64,000 nt of DNA from contig JAHBXL010000001.1 in the NCBI GenBank assembly GCA_019636495.1, forward strand, positions 434,001-498,000. The letters are read 5' to 3'. The notes under the pieces were generated by a model that saw nothing but the letters and a program-made list of their open reading frames with translations, had not been told where the DNA came from and made no database searches. This DNA comes from Phycisphaeraceae bacterium (GTDB taxonomy: Bacteria; Planctomycetota; Phycisphaerae; Phycisphaerales; UBA1924). A program made the position numbers and the translations under genes. Shown here piece after piece: positions 50,039 through 58,985 of this stretch (its first letter is position 1; every line of letters starts with the position of its first letter).

Positions 50039-51538
50039 TTACGCGCATCCCTGGAACCATGCCGCCAGGAACGCGAAGATGTCGTCGACCAGGGTGAACC
50101 CGTCGCCGTTGAAGTCACCGTGGCCCGCGAACCAATCGGACAGGAAGGAGAAGATGTCGGGAACATCCACCACGCCGTCTTCGTTCCAATCGGGGTAGCA
50201 GCGGGAGGGGAACGTGAACCACTCAATGTCCGCGGCCGACAGGATGCCGTCGGCGTTCAAGTCGTAGAGGCTGAACACCGCGCCGGGCGTGCCCAGCACG
50301 ACCTGACCGTTGATGATGCCGTCGAGATCGTGGGGGGAGCCGTCGAGCGCGGAGATCGCGGATTGCACCGCGTCGCGGTCGAGCGTCGAGACCACGCCGT
50401 CGCCATCGGTATCGCCGCGCGTGATGTTGAAGCCGACATCGGTCCAGACGTACCACGCGCCGGCGGGTTCGGCGTAGGTCGTGCCGACGGCGAAGGTGAC
50501 ATCCCAGTTCATCGGGTTGAGGTAGTTGGCCGGGTCTTTCTTGGCCCACCTCCAAGTGAGTTCGGCGGTGAGCCCGGACAGCGAGCCGTGGGCGCCGATG
50601 GCGATGTCGGTGAGGGCCTCGATCACGCTGTGATGGGAGCCTTGCAGGTCGATGAGGTTGTCGATCTGCTGGACCGGCTCGCCGGCGAGCGCGGCCGCGC
50701 CCTCCATCGTGAGCGGGTAGACCAGCGACACGACCGTGAGGTTTGACGAGGGCTCGTGCTTGAAGCGCAGGTCAACGAGCGGGTCGTACGAACCCGCATC
50801 GGAGCCGCCATCGATGTTGGATGCCCAGCGGTACCCGCCGGCTCGCTGGAAGAACCGCCCGCGGACGACCATGGTCTCGCCGGGGTCGAGAATGCCGTTC
50901 ATGTTGCCATCTTCGCTGATGATCTGTGCATCGTGGCAGCCGCAGAGCGTGATGGCGAAGTCGGTTCCGGTGCGTTCGTAGTAGGGGGGCGTCTGCCAGT
51001 CGTAGTCGGCGTCGAGGTGTGATGTCGGAACGCGCGAGGAGAGGATCGGATCGGCGGGGCGCGCGGCGTATCGCGGCGCGACTGCGAGTGAGCGCGTTCG
51101 CGCGGCGGCGGCGAACTCGCCGCCGGTGTTGCGGTCGTTGTCGACATCGAACTCGATGAAGCCATAGACCGGGCTTGGGCCGAAGCAGGTCGGCGCGAAG
51201 TCGGCGCCGTTCGCGCCCAGCGGACCCGGCGGGTTCACGAGTCCGGCAAACACGACGTCGATGCGGACGATGTGGGGGTTCTGCGGATCGCCGGGGAGTC
51301 CGGCGTAGGGGTCGCAATCGGGCTGGAGCGGGGCCCAGGGCATGAGCGCGACGGCGATGACGTCGGGCAGAACGGGGGCGGGGAGGATCGGCGCGGATCC
51401 GTCGGGATCGGTCCTGCGGATGAGGACGTCGCCCATGGGGTCGGTCCACAGAGAGCGGTCGAGCGCGGCCAGCGTGCAGGACGCCGCGGCGGCGATCAGC
51501 GCCGCGGCGGTGCAACGTGCCTTGGTCGTGCGTTTCAT
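50039..51538 (-). CDS. exported dockerin-tailed protein, cassette B
   Basis: This 499-residue protein has a signal peptide (ARCTAAALIAAAASCTLAAL). The body opens with DVLIRRTDPDG and contains NPPGPLGANG, FGPSPVYGFIEFDVDNDRNTGGE, ITLCGCHD and DLNADGILSAADI. The tail is YPDWNEDGVVDVPDIFSFLSDWFAG followed by DIFAFLAAWFQG. It is colinear with the cassette A protein (shared NPPGxLGA, FGPSPVxGF, LCGC, GETxVVRxRFFxRxGGY). It starts by ATGA overlap with the response regulator. Function unknown; probably anchored at the cell surface. Confidence 0.82.
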   Translation of the reverse strand: MKRTTKARCTAAALIAAAASCTLAALDRSLWTDPMGDVLIRRTDPDGSAPILPAPVLPDVIAVALMPWAPLQPDCDPYAGLPGDPQNPHIVRIDVVFAGLVNPPGPLGANGADFAPTCFGPSPVYGFIEFDVDNDRNTGGEFAAAARTRSLAVAPRYAARPADPILSSRVPTSHLDADYDWQTPPYYERTGTDFAITLCGCHDAQIISEDGNMNGILDPGETMVVRGRFFQRAGGYRWASNIDGGSDAGSYDPLVDLRFKHEPSSNLTVVSLVYPLTMEGAAALAGEPVQQIDNLIDLQGSHHSVIEALTDIAIGAHGSLSGLTAELTWRWAKKDPANYLNPMNWDVTFAVGTTYAEPAGAWYVWTDVGFNITRGDTDGDGVVSTLDRDAVQSAISALDGSPHDLDGIINGQVVLGTPGAVFSLYDLNADGILSAADIEWFTFPSRCYPDWNEDGVVDVPDIFSFLSDWFAGHGDFNGDGFTLVDDIFAFLAAWFQGCA

Positions 51539-53007
51539 GTCTGGGCCGCCTCCTCTTCGCGCTTGACGAGGTCCGCGAGTTGGTACCGTTCGATCCGGTA
51601 TCGCAGACTGCTTCGCTGCATGCCGATCAGTCGCGCTGCGCGGGAAACATTCCCACGAGTGAAACGCAGCGCCTGGATGATCAACTCTCTTTCGACATCG
51701 GCCGCGCGGTGTATGCCGCCGACAAAATCGAATGTCAGTTCGCCCCCGCCGACGCGGGGGGGCGTGCCGGCGCCGGTTTGGGCCGCGGGGGCGAGGCCCA
51801 GATCGGCCGGTTCGCACTCGCTGCCGGCGCACAGCATGGCGGCCCGCTGGCATGCGTTGACGAGTTCTCGCACGTTGCCGGGCCAGTCGTGGGCGAGCAC
51901 GGCGGCGCGTCCAGCATCGGAGAGGGAGACGGCGGGACGGCCGAACTGCCTGCAGAAGCGCTCCAGCGAAGCCTGGGCAATGGTCGCGGCGTCGTTTCCG
52001 CGTTCGCGCAGCGCGGGGATGCGCACGGTGAACGCGTTGAGACGGTAGAGCAGGTCGCGGCGGAAGCGGCCCTCGGCGACGCGCTGGGCAAGGTCCTGGT
52101 TCGATGCGGCGATGACCCGTGCGCGCACGCGGCGTTCCTTGGTGCCGCCCACGCGCCGGAATCGCCCGTTCTCGACCACCAGGAGCAGTTTGGATTGCAG
52201 TTCCAGCGGCATCTCCGAGACTTCGTCGAGGAAGATCGTGCCGCCATCGGCCATCTCGAAGAGGCCGGGGCGCGCATCGCGGGCATCGGTGAACGCGCCT
52301 CGCTCGTGGCCGAACAGTTCGCCTTCAACCAGCGTCGCCGGGAGCGCGGAGCAGTTCACGTGCACGAAGGGCGGCTCGTCATCGGGTGCAAGGCGCACCG
52401 CCTCGGCGTGGATGTGTCGCGCCAGGATGCCCTTGCCCGCGCCCGTTTCGCCGAGCAGCAGGATGCACGGCAGCGTGGAGGGCCCGCCCGTTTCCGCGAT
52501 CGGGGGCAGCGGGATCGATGAGAGGCGCGTCGCCAAGCCGAGCGCGGCCAGCCATGCCGGGCTGTTGCCCAATGCCTCGAACTCCTCGGTTCGAGAGCGT
52601 TCCAGCCGCTCGTAGAGCCGGACGCGCTGCCGCAGCGTGCGCTGCTCGAGCCAGCGCGGCACGCTCAACGCCAGTTCCTCGAACACCAGGGGCTTGGTGA
52701 GGTAGTCATCCGCGCCGTGGCGCATCGCCTTCACCGCCGAGTCGACGCTGGCATTGCCGGTCATCGCGACGATCACCCCATCGAAAGCCTCGGCACCCTC
52801 GCGGAGTTCGCGGATGTACTCGATACCGTCGTCATCGACCGAGAGCCGGAGATCGGTCAGAACCATCTCGAAGGCGGTTTCGGCAACGTGCTTGCGGGCC
52901 TCTGCGATGCTGGAGGCTTCCGCGACATCGTGCCCGCCTTTGCGAAGGGCCTTCACGACAGCGAACCGCGTGGTGACATCGTCCTCAATGACCAGAATTT
53001 TGGCCAC
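51535..53007 (-). CDS. NtrC-type sigma54-dependent response regulator, cassette B
   Basis: This 490-residue paralogue of 45935 has a receiver (VIEDD, acceptor Asp in VLTDLRLS, Lys in TKPL), AAA+ with Walker A GETGAGKG, GAFTDA again in place of GAFTGA, Walker B TIFLDEV and Fis-type HTH (NVSRAARLIGMQRSSLRYRI). The start is GTG 53007, overlapping the kinase gene by 23 bp. The last codons overlap the exported protein start by ATGA. Confidence 0.92.
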   Translation of the reverse strand: MAKILVIEDDVTTRFAVVKALRKGGHDVAEASSIAEARKHVAETAFEMVLTDLRLSVDDDGIEYIRELREGAEAFDGVIVAMTGNASVDSAVKAMRHGADDYLTKPLVFEELALSVPRWLEQRTLRQRVRLYERLERSRTEEFEALGNSPAWLAALGLATRLSSIPLPPIAETGGPSTLPCILLLGETGAGKGILARHIHAEAVRLAPDDEPPFVHVNCSALPATLVEGELFGHERGAFTDARDARPGLFEMADGGTIFLDEVSEMPLELQSKLLLVVENGRFRRVGGTKERRVRARVIAASNQDLAQRVAEGRFRRDLLYRLNAFTVRIPALRERGNDAATIAQASLERFCRQFGRPAVSLSDAGRAAVLAHDWPGNVRELVNACQRAAMLCAGSECEPADLGLAPAAQTGAGTPPRVGGGELTFDFVGGIHRAADVERELIIQALRFTRGNVSRAARLIGMQRSSLRYRIERYQLADLVKREEEAAQT

Positions 53008-54664
53008 GCACAGCCTCCGAGTGGCCAGCCTTGGCCACTCCGTTCTGCCCCATTGAACCGATGTTCAGCGGGACGCGCACAACGAACTTCGCACCGGACC
53101 CATCGGCGGAGCGTTTCTTGCCAACATTGCCCTGTTGTGGGGGGCTGGCCAAGAAGAGTTCTCCGCCGTGGGAGCGGACGATCTGTCGAGCAAGAGCAAG
53201 TCCTATGCCCGTGCCCTCCTTCTTCGTTGTGAAGTATGGTTCGAATATCCGCTCACGCAACTCTGATGAGACGCCGGGACCACTATCCGCGACGGAAACT
53301 TCCCAGAACTCGCCATGTTGCCCGGGTTCACGCGTGATGTCGGAGGAGATGTTGACCATCGGGGGCCGGTCCGGGCGTGCGTTGTCCGCCGCGGCATCGA
53401 GGGCGTTGGCGATCAGCGCGCCCAAGGCGAGTTCCATGTGGCCTTCATCGAATACGGCGGAGGCTGGGGCGTGGGTCTGGACGACACGGATGGAGGCGCC
53501 GCGTGCCTGGGCGGCGGGCAGATAGGCCTTGACGACGCGTTCGAGCCAAGCCCGCGGGTCGCTGTTCACGGGGGAGATCTTCGTCGGGCGCGTGGCGTCG
53601 AGCAGGTCGCGCAGCCAGGCCTCGAAACGATCGACGGCCTCGATGATGCGCGACTGGTTTTCGTCCATGTCGGCCTTCAACGACGGGGGAACGGTCGCGC
53701 TGCGGAGTTCGGAGCGGGACATCTCCGCGAGGACGCGGATGCCGCCGAGCGGGCTCCGCAGGTTGTGGGCGATGCGCTGGACCATCTCTCCGACGGCCGC
53801 GAGTCGTTCGCGGTCGACAGCGCGGTCCTGCAGGTCCTTGACCATGCCGGCCATGGCGTTGACCTCGGACGAGAGGGCGGCGAGTTCATCGCCGCCGCGC
53901 ACGGCGACGCGGTGGGCGAAGTCTCCCGCGGCGATGCGGGTCGCGGCGGTGCGCAGATCGGCGACGGGCCGGAGCACCCATCGACGGACGAGCATCACGC
54001 CCAGCGCGCAGGTGAGCACGGCGATGAGCATGATGAACGCGGCGACGTTTCGCAGGCGGGCGCGGATGTCGGTCGCGTGCGCGAGGAGTTCGTGGGTCTC
54101 GCGGACAACGCGCGACTCGGTGCGGCGGACGAGGTCGAAGGCTCCGAGGAGCATCGCCGCGGCGTGTTCGCGTGCATCGTGGTCGCCGTCTTGCAGCCAT
54201 GCATCGGCGCGGTCGCGGGCGGCGCTGAGCCGGTCGCGCAGGTTGGCGAGGGTGGTTCCGCCGGTGACCATTCGCGACCATTCGTCTCGGGCCAACTCGT
54301 CGAGTGCGGTCTGCATGGCGCTGCGGCAGTCGAACATCTCGGCGCGGTCGCGCTCGGAGGCGGGACGCGGCGTGAGGCCTTCCGGCGAGTCCAGCCTCGA
54401 GGCCATCGCGGCGCGCTGGGCCCGGCGTGCCGCGGCGGGTTCATCTACTTCCGCATCGTCGTGCGCGCGGGTGAGGATGTGCCGCTGGCGCTCGACCGAG
54501 ACCTTGATGCGCTCCAGTTGCAGGAGCGCGCCGGACATGCTCTGAAAGGGCGTCCGCACCTCTTCGTGCATGAAGTTCAGCGACAGCAGGCCGCCGACGA
54601 GCGCGAGGACGACGGTCAGCCCGAGCATCCCGAGCATCAGTGCGAACTTCGCCTGCAGCGACAT
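52985..54664 (-). CDS. membrane sensor histidine kinase, cassette B
   Basis: This 559-residue paralogue of the cassette A kinase has TM1 (FALMLGMLGLTVVLALVGGLL), an extracytoplasmic helical sensor, TM2 (NVAAFIMLIAVLTCALGVMLV), HAMP, the acceptor His in RIAHNLRSPLGGI, and a GHKL ATPase (LIANALDAA, DSGPGVS, EGTGIGLALARQIV). The start MSLQAKF at 54664 matches the cassette A kinase. It is 43 bp after the prepilin-like gene. Confidence 0.92.
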   Translation of the reverse strand: MSLQAKFALMLGMLGLTVVLALVGGLLSLNFMHEEVRTPFQSMSGALLQLERIKVSVERQRHILTRAHDDAEVDEPAAARRAQRAAMASRLDSPEGLTPRPASERDRAEMFDCRSAMQTALDELARDEWSRMVTGGTTLANLRDRLSAARDRADAWLQDGDHDAREHAAAMLLGAFDLVRRTESRVVRETHELLAHATDIRARLRNVAAFIMLIAVLTCALGVMLVRRWVLRPVADLRTAATRIAAGDFAHRVAVRGGDELAALSSEVNAMAGMVKDLQDRAVDRERLAAVGEMVQRIAHNLRSPLGGIRVLAEMSRSELRSATVPPSLKADMDENQSRIIEAVDRFEAWLRDLLDATRPTKISPVNSDPRAWLERVVKAYLPAAQARGASIRVVQTHAPASAVFDEGHMELALGALIANALDAAADNARPDRPPMVNISSDITREPGQHGEFWEVSVADSGPGVSSELRERIFEPYFTTKKEGTGIGLALARQIVRSHGGELFLASPPQQGNVGKKRSADGSGAKFVVRVPLNIGSMGQNGVAKAGHSEAVRGQNSGH

Positions 54665-54707
54665 GGTCTTCCCCGACTCCAACCCCGTCCAAAGTCCCGC
54701 AGGTCGG

Positions 54708-55529
54708 TCAGCGCACAGGCTCGAACCCCCACGCCCAATCGCCCTGCTGCAAAGGAGAGCGGGTCGAGGCCACGTGGCCATCGACAAACGAGACGTTGAG
54801 GCCGCCGTTGTGGCGCATGCCCGGGTACCAATACCGGTTGTTGGCGTACATCTGCGGGCTGTCGAGCGAGGGCGTCGAGAACAGCGGGTTGGAGTTCACC
54901 TGGACCGCCCGCGCACCATCGACATCCCACGAGAGCGGCACCTGTGCCGGCGAGACCGATCCGTTGCCTTCGAGAATGCGGCTGGTCAGCAATACCCATT
55001 GCGAGCCGCCCGCGGTCAGTTGCCGTTCGCTGCGGCGGAGACGCTCGTTGAAGCCGAACGAGACGTTTCTGGGCGGGCCGATCGCGCCCTGAGAGCAGGG
55101 CAGGCCGCGGGTCAGCGTGATGTTGCCCTTGATCTCCGGGCAGCGGAGCGGGTCGTTGCCGCGAAGGTCGGGCAGCGTGTAGGTTTCTTCGGGCCCCCAA
55201 CTCCAGAACTCGTCGACGCTGTACTCGTATTCGACAAACGTCTCGAGCCTGAAGGCGCGGCCGCCGCCGAGCGAGGCATCGTCGCCGCGGTTGGGGTGCA
55301 ACTGGTCATCGGCAAAGTTGGCGAAGTCGAACGCGACGCCGCGGAGCGCCATCTGGCAGCGGAAGGACCGCGCCGAGGCGATGGTGCCTCGCATTGCGGG
55401 CAGGAGGAGCGAGACCAGGGTCGCGAGGATCGCGATGACGACGAGGATCTCGATGAGCGTGAACCCCCGTGCGCGGCAGCGCTTGCGGCTGTCGGATCGC
55501 ATCGGCGGGATGACATCCCTCGCGGCCAT
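54708..55529 (-). CDS. prepilin-like protein, cassette B
   Basis: This 273-residue protein has a pilin-like signal (KRCRARG then FTLIEILVVIAILATL) and the H-X9-DG type end SFVDGHVASTRSPL. ATG 55529 with GGGAG 5 nt upstream is chosen over ATG 55502. It is the promoter-proximal gene of the cassette, with a possible sigma54 site 41 bp before the start. Confidence 0.87.
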   Translation of the reverse strand: MAARDVIPPMRSDSRKRCRARGFTLIEILVVIAILATLVSLLLPAMRGTIASARSFRCQMALRGVAFDFANFADDQLHPNRGDDASLGGGRAFRLETFVEYEYSVDEFWSWGPEETYTLPDLRGNDPLRCPEIKGNITLTRGLPCSQGAIGPPRNVSFGFNERLRRSERQLTAGGSQWVLLTSRILEGNGSVSPAQVPLSWDVDGARAVQVNSNPLFSTPSLDSPQMYANNRYWYPGMRHNGGLNVSFVDGHVASTRSPLQQGDWAWGFEPVR

Positions 55530-55569
55530 CGGCACTCCCACTGGACGCCCGAGGCAGAACGCACAGGCG

Positions 55570-55585
55570 TGCCCCCATGATGCCA
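55570..55585 (-). promoter_or_regulatory. possible sigma54 (-24/-12) promoter of cassette B
   Basis: On the minus strand TGGCATCATGGGGGCA has GG and GC separated by exactly 12 bp, as in TGGCAC-N5-TTGCA; the -24 half is good, the -12 half has GG in place of TT. It is 41 bp upstream of the first gene, which would suit autoregulation by the cassette's own sigma54 activators. Evidence is one weak match. Confidence 0.35.
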
Positions 55586-55905
55586 AGAGACTAGCGACCC
55601 GGCTGGCGGGCTTCAAGTCGAGTTCCCGAACAAAGAACGATCCAACGGTCCTTGCAAGGCCGCGCAGGGAGATACCACGGCTGTCCATCGGTGTTGATGG
55701 AACGCCGCGAGGCAACCTCGCGCGGACGGGACTCGGCACGGACCATCCCACGAAGTACTTTTCGCCTGTCACATCGGCGAGGTTTCCGAAAGGGCGGATG
55801 GTTGCAGGAACGCCCATGGCCGGTGCGGCCAATAGCCCATGTTCGTGGCAAGCGGGCGGAAATGGGTGAGCGGGGCAAGGCCGCCGCGGGCGCGGGAAAG
55901 CGCAA

Positions 55906-55990
55906 TGCCGGAGACAGGAATCGAACCTGCACGGGTTTTGAGCCCGGCGGATTTTGAATCCGCTGCGTCTGCCAGTTCCGCCACTCCGGC
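55906..55990 (-). tRNA. tRNA-Leu (anticodon CAA)
   Basis: This is an 85-nt class II tRNA. The acceptor stem is GCCGGAG/CTCCGGC, the anticodon stem GCGGA/TCCGC has loop TTCAAAA (anticodon CAA), a variable arm is present and the T arm reads GCAGG-TTCGATT-CCTGT-like with discriminator A. CCA is not encoded. Confidence 0.96.
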
Positions 55991-56024
55991 GAGAGTGCGA
56001 GGGAGAGTTTAGCCGCCCGGCGCG

Positions 56025-57140
56025 TCAACGCCCGCCGGAAGCCTGCATCTCCGGCCGTTCCCAGATGCCGACTTCGAGGCGGCCGCGGGAATCGGCCGCA
56101 GCGCGGAACATGCCATCGGAGTTGAAGACCATGGCGATCTCGCCGGTTCGTGAGACGGCGATGATGCCGCCATCGTCGGGCTTCAGCACGCCGTGGACCA
56201 CCTCGTTCGCGGCCTGCGCAAGCGAGATGCGCTTGTAGAGCATGCGGTCGGAGATGTCTCGCGCGACTCCGTGACGGATGAACTCCTCGCCGGTGCCCGT
56301 GCCCGAGACCGCGCACGACGCGTTGTTGGCGTAGTTGCCCGCGCCGATGATCGGCGAATCGCCGATGCGGGCCCAGCGCTTGCCGCTCATCCCACCGGTG
56401 CTGGTCGCCGCGGCGAGGTTTCCGGCGCGGTCGAGGGCGACGCAGCCGACGGTTCCGAAAGTGACGCCGGCCGGCGTGTCACGGTGTCTCGGATCTGTGT
56501 CGGCTGGTTCAACCGCGGAGAGACTGACGCCCTTGGGCAGCGCGGGCATGGGCTCGTTGCGTTCCTTGAGGACCTCTTCGAGGACTCGCCAGCGGCGTGT
56601 GGTGAAGAAGTAGGCGGGATCGACGCGGGCGATGTCGGGCCCGAGCGAACTGGCGAACGCCTCCGCGCCCTCGCGGGAGAGGATGATGTGGCGGGTCATC
56701 TCCATCACGCGGCGGGCGAGGCGGATCGGATTCTTGATGGTGGTCACGCCCGCGACCGCGCCGCACTTCAGCGTCGCGCCGTCCATGATCGACGCGTCGA
56801 GTTCGTTGCGCCCCTCGGCGGTGAACACCGCGCCGCGGCCGGCGTTGAACTTCTCATCATCCTCGAGCGTCATGACGACCGCTTCGACGGCGTCGAGCGC
56901 GCTGCGGCCGGCTTCGAGCATCTCGACGCCGATGGCCAGCGCGCGGGCCAGCGAGTCGGTGTACTCGCGCACGCGTTCGGGCGGGGTGGACTTGTCGATC
57001 ACGCCCGCGCCGCCGTGCAGGACGATGGCCCACTCACACGTCCGCGCCGCGGCGGCATCCGCGCCATCGCCGCTTGCGCGGCAACCCATCAACGGTACCA
57101 GCACACACGCGAGAACGATGGCAACGCACGCACGATTCAT
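56025..57140 (-). CDS. isoaspartyl peptidase/L-asparaginase, lipoprotein
   Basis: This 371-residue Ntn-hydrolase is made as a precursor that self-cleaves before a catalytic Thr. The Thr is in FGTVGCVALD. Substrate-loop glycines are in STGGMSGKRWARIGDSPIIGAG. The N-terminus has a lipobox (VPLMGC), so the protein is probably anchored outside the cytoplasmic membrane. AGGAG precedes ATG 57140. It hydrolyses asparagine or beta-aspartyl peptides. Confidence 0.9.
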   Translation of the reverse strand: MNRACVAIVLACVLVPLMGCRASGDGADAAAARTCEWAIVLHGGAGVIDKSTPPERVREYTDSLARALAIGVEMLEAGRSALDAVEAVVMTLEDDEKFNAGRGAVFTAEGRNELDASIMDGATLKCGAVAGVTTIKNPIRLARRVMEMTRHIILSREGAEAFASSLGPDIARVDPAYFFTTRRWRVLEEVLKERNEPMPALPKGVSLSAVEPADTDPRHRDTPAGVTFGTVGCVALDRAGNLAAATSTGGMSGKRWARIGDSPIIGAGNYANNASCAVSGTGTGEEFIRHGVARDISDRMLYKRISLAQAANEVVHGVLKPDDGGIIAVSRTGEIAMVFNSDGMFRAAADSRGRLEVGIWERPEMQASGGR

Positions 57141-57235
57141 GGGCCTGCTCCTGAAGAGTGCGCAGACTATCCGATTCCGCAACCCGGTGTCGGCGCGGCG
57201 AAGAAGTGGCGGCCCGGTTCGGCGGCGAGGCTCGC

Positions 57236-57316
57236 GCGGACGTTGATGATGAGCCGGGCATCGGCGTGCCGGACATCTTCTTCTTCCTGACGACGTGGTT
57301 TGAAGGGTGCGACTGA
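57236..57316 (+). pseudogene. remnant of a dockerin-tailed protein gene
   Basis: On the plus strand an open stretch of about 27 codons reads ADVDDEPGIGVPDIFFFLTT then WFEGCD and a TGA stop. It matches the C-terminal tail motif of the exported proteins in this window (VPDIFxFLxxWFxG). Upstream codons show no gene, so only the 3' end survives. Confidence 0.5.
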
Positions 57317-57339
57317 GCCCTTGCGGTCAGGCGGGTCGA

Positions 57340-58923
57340 TCACACAATCGTCAACTGTTGCTCAGCGCAGTAGACCGCGCTCTGGTTCCCGTGGATGTCC
57401 GCGGCCTGAACCAGCACGTTGAACGTGCCGCGGGGCCAGTGCGCCAGGACCATGACATTGCCGGTCCGTGTGTTGGCGAGCACATCGCCGGGATCGATTA
57501 TGCCATTGTTGTTGGTGTCGAGGAAGAACTGGATGGACCGGATGCCGCCGGGCTCGCCGATGAGGCCCTCGGGGTCGTTAATGCGAGCCCGGAACTTGAT
57601 CCGCTGATCGGTTGTGACGATGCGCACGTTCGGGCGACCCGCGCGAGACGCATCGATTCCGCTGATGAGCGGGGGCCGCGGCCAGCCGTCGAAGACGTAC
57701 AGGAACGCCTGCCGACGATGGCTGGTGCTCAGCCAGAGCACATCTGCGTGAGCATCGTTGGTGAGTTGGACCATCAGGAACTGGTCGCCGATGTAGTTGC
57801 CATTGTTACTGCGGTGAAATGCCTCACGCAAAATGAACGACCCGTCTTCCTGCGGCGACAGACGCTGCAACGACTGGACGCCGTAGGGGTGACGGCCACC
57901 GACGGTGAGGCGGTGGAAGATCTGCAGTTCCGGCTCGCCGGTCGGGCCGGTTTGAAAGCCGACGATCCGAAGATCATTCCTGCCGTTGTAGTGGATGGGC
58001 CCTGCGAAGAGCACCTCAGGCGGCAGGAAACCGCCGCCGCCATCGCCGCGGTAGAGAATCACATCATCACGCTGTGGGACAACGAGGTCGAGATCGCCAT
58101 CGAAGTCCACATCGGCAAGCAATGCGGAGGACTGCGCGGCGCCCGGTGTACTGAGAAGGGTTGATGGGCTCTCAAACATCCCGGCCAGCAGCGGGTCGGC
58201 GCTCTGGGTCAGGACCCGGACGGAGAACTCTTCGTCCTCGGGGAGTTCTGAATCCTGAGAGGTGAACACAATGTCATCCAGGCCGTCGGCGTTGGCGTCG
58301 GTCACGCGGAAGCCCCGCCACTGTGCGAGCGTGGATTCAACCGGCGTCTGAACGATCGGCAGACCGGGTTCGTTGAATGCGATCGAGTGGATGAGAGAGG
58401 GTGTCTGCTGACTCCACTGAGGCGGTCCCTCTGTTCTGACCGCGAAGAGCACATGCGTCGGCCCATCGGCGCTCCGGACAACCGCGATGTCCTGAACGAA
58501 GCCCGGTACCGCGCGGGAGGTTATGACTCTGAGCTTCTGCAGCTCATCATTGAACTCCATTCGCGCCAGGCGGCTGCGTTCGCCGTTCTTCGCGAGTCCG
58601 GCGACGACGAGTTCGTCGCGGTCATCACCGTCGAAGTCCGCCGCGGCGAGGTGCGCGATGTTGTGGGCGTAGCGAGTGAACCGGGGCGCTTCGAAGGTGC
58701 CATCGCCGTTTCCCTTGAGAAATGCGAGGCGCTTGCCGACCGGGCCGTAAGAGGCGATGGCCAAGTCCTGGAGACCATCGCCATCAAAGTCGCCCGCAAC
58801 GACGGTGTTCACCGACTGCTCACCTTGAAAGATGACAGGCGGGGAGAGGGATGAGTCCAGCAACGTACGCGGCTCGAGATGGTCAAACAACGCCGAAACG
58901 CCCCCTACTGGATTCTGCGGCAT
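57340..58923 (-). CDS. LEPR-x-LL / FG-GAP repeat exported protein
   Basis: This 527-residue protein has the planctomycete-type motif LEPRTLLD about 15 residues from the start, a proposed sorting signal. FG-GAP/VCBS-like calcium-binding units follow: VVAGDFDGDGLQDLAIA, AAADFDGDDRDELVVAG, DANADGLDDIVF and ADVDFDGDLDLVVPQR, suggesting a beta-propeller. A C-terminal Ig-like part contains DTNNNGIIDPGDV. ATG 58923 has GGAGG 5 nt upstream. It follows the pdhC gene on the same strand. Ligand unknown. Confidence 0.85.
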   Translation of the reverse strand: MPQNPVGGVSALFDHLEPRTLLDSSLSPPVIFQGEQSVNTVVAGDFDGDGLQDLAIASYGPVGKRLAFLKGNGDGTFEAPRFTRYAHNIAHLAAADFDGDDRDELVVAGLAKNGERSRLARMEFNDELQKLRVITSRAVPGFVQDIAVVRSADGPTHVLFAVRTEGPPQWSQQTPSLIHSIAFNEPGLPIVQTPVESTLAQWRGFRVTDANADGLDDIVFTSQDSELPEDEEFSVRVLTQSADPLLAGMFESPSTLLSTPGAAQSSALLADVDFDGDLDLVVPQRDDVILYRGDGGGGFLPPEVLFAGPIHYNGRNDLRIVGFQTGPTGEPELQIFHRLTVGGRHPYGVQSLQRLSPQEDGSFILREAFHRSNNGNYIGDQFLMVQLTNDAHADVLWLSTSHRRQAFLYVFDGWPRPPLISGIDASRAGRPNVRIVTTDQRIKFRARINDPEGLIGEPGGIRSIQFFLDTNNNGIIDPGDVLANTRTGNVMVLAHWPRGTFNVLVQAADIHGNQSAVYCAEQQLTIV

Positions 58924-58985
58924 GATGTCCTCCGCGTGATCATTCGCCGCGGCGGCCAAGCGGGTTCCTCACGGCTCCTGCGATC

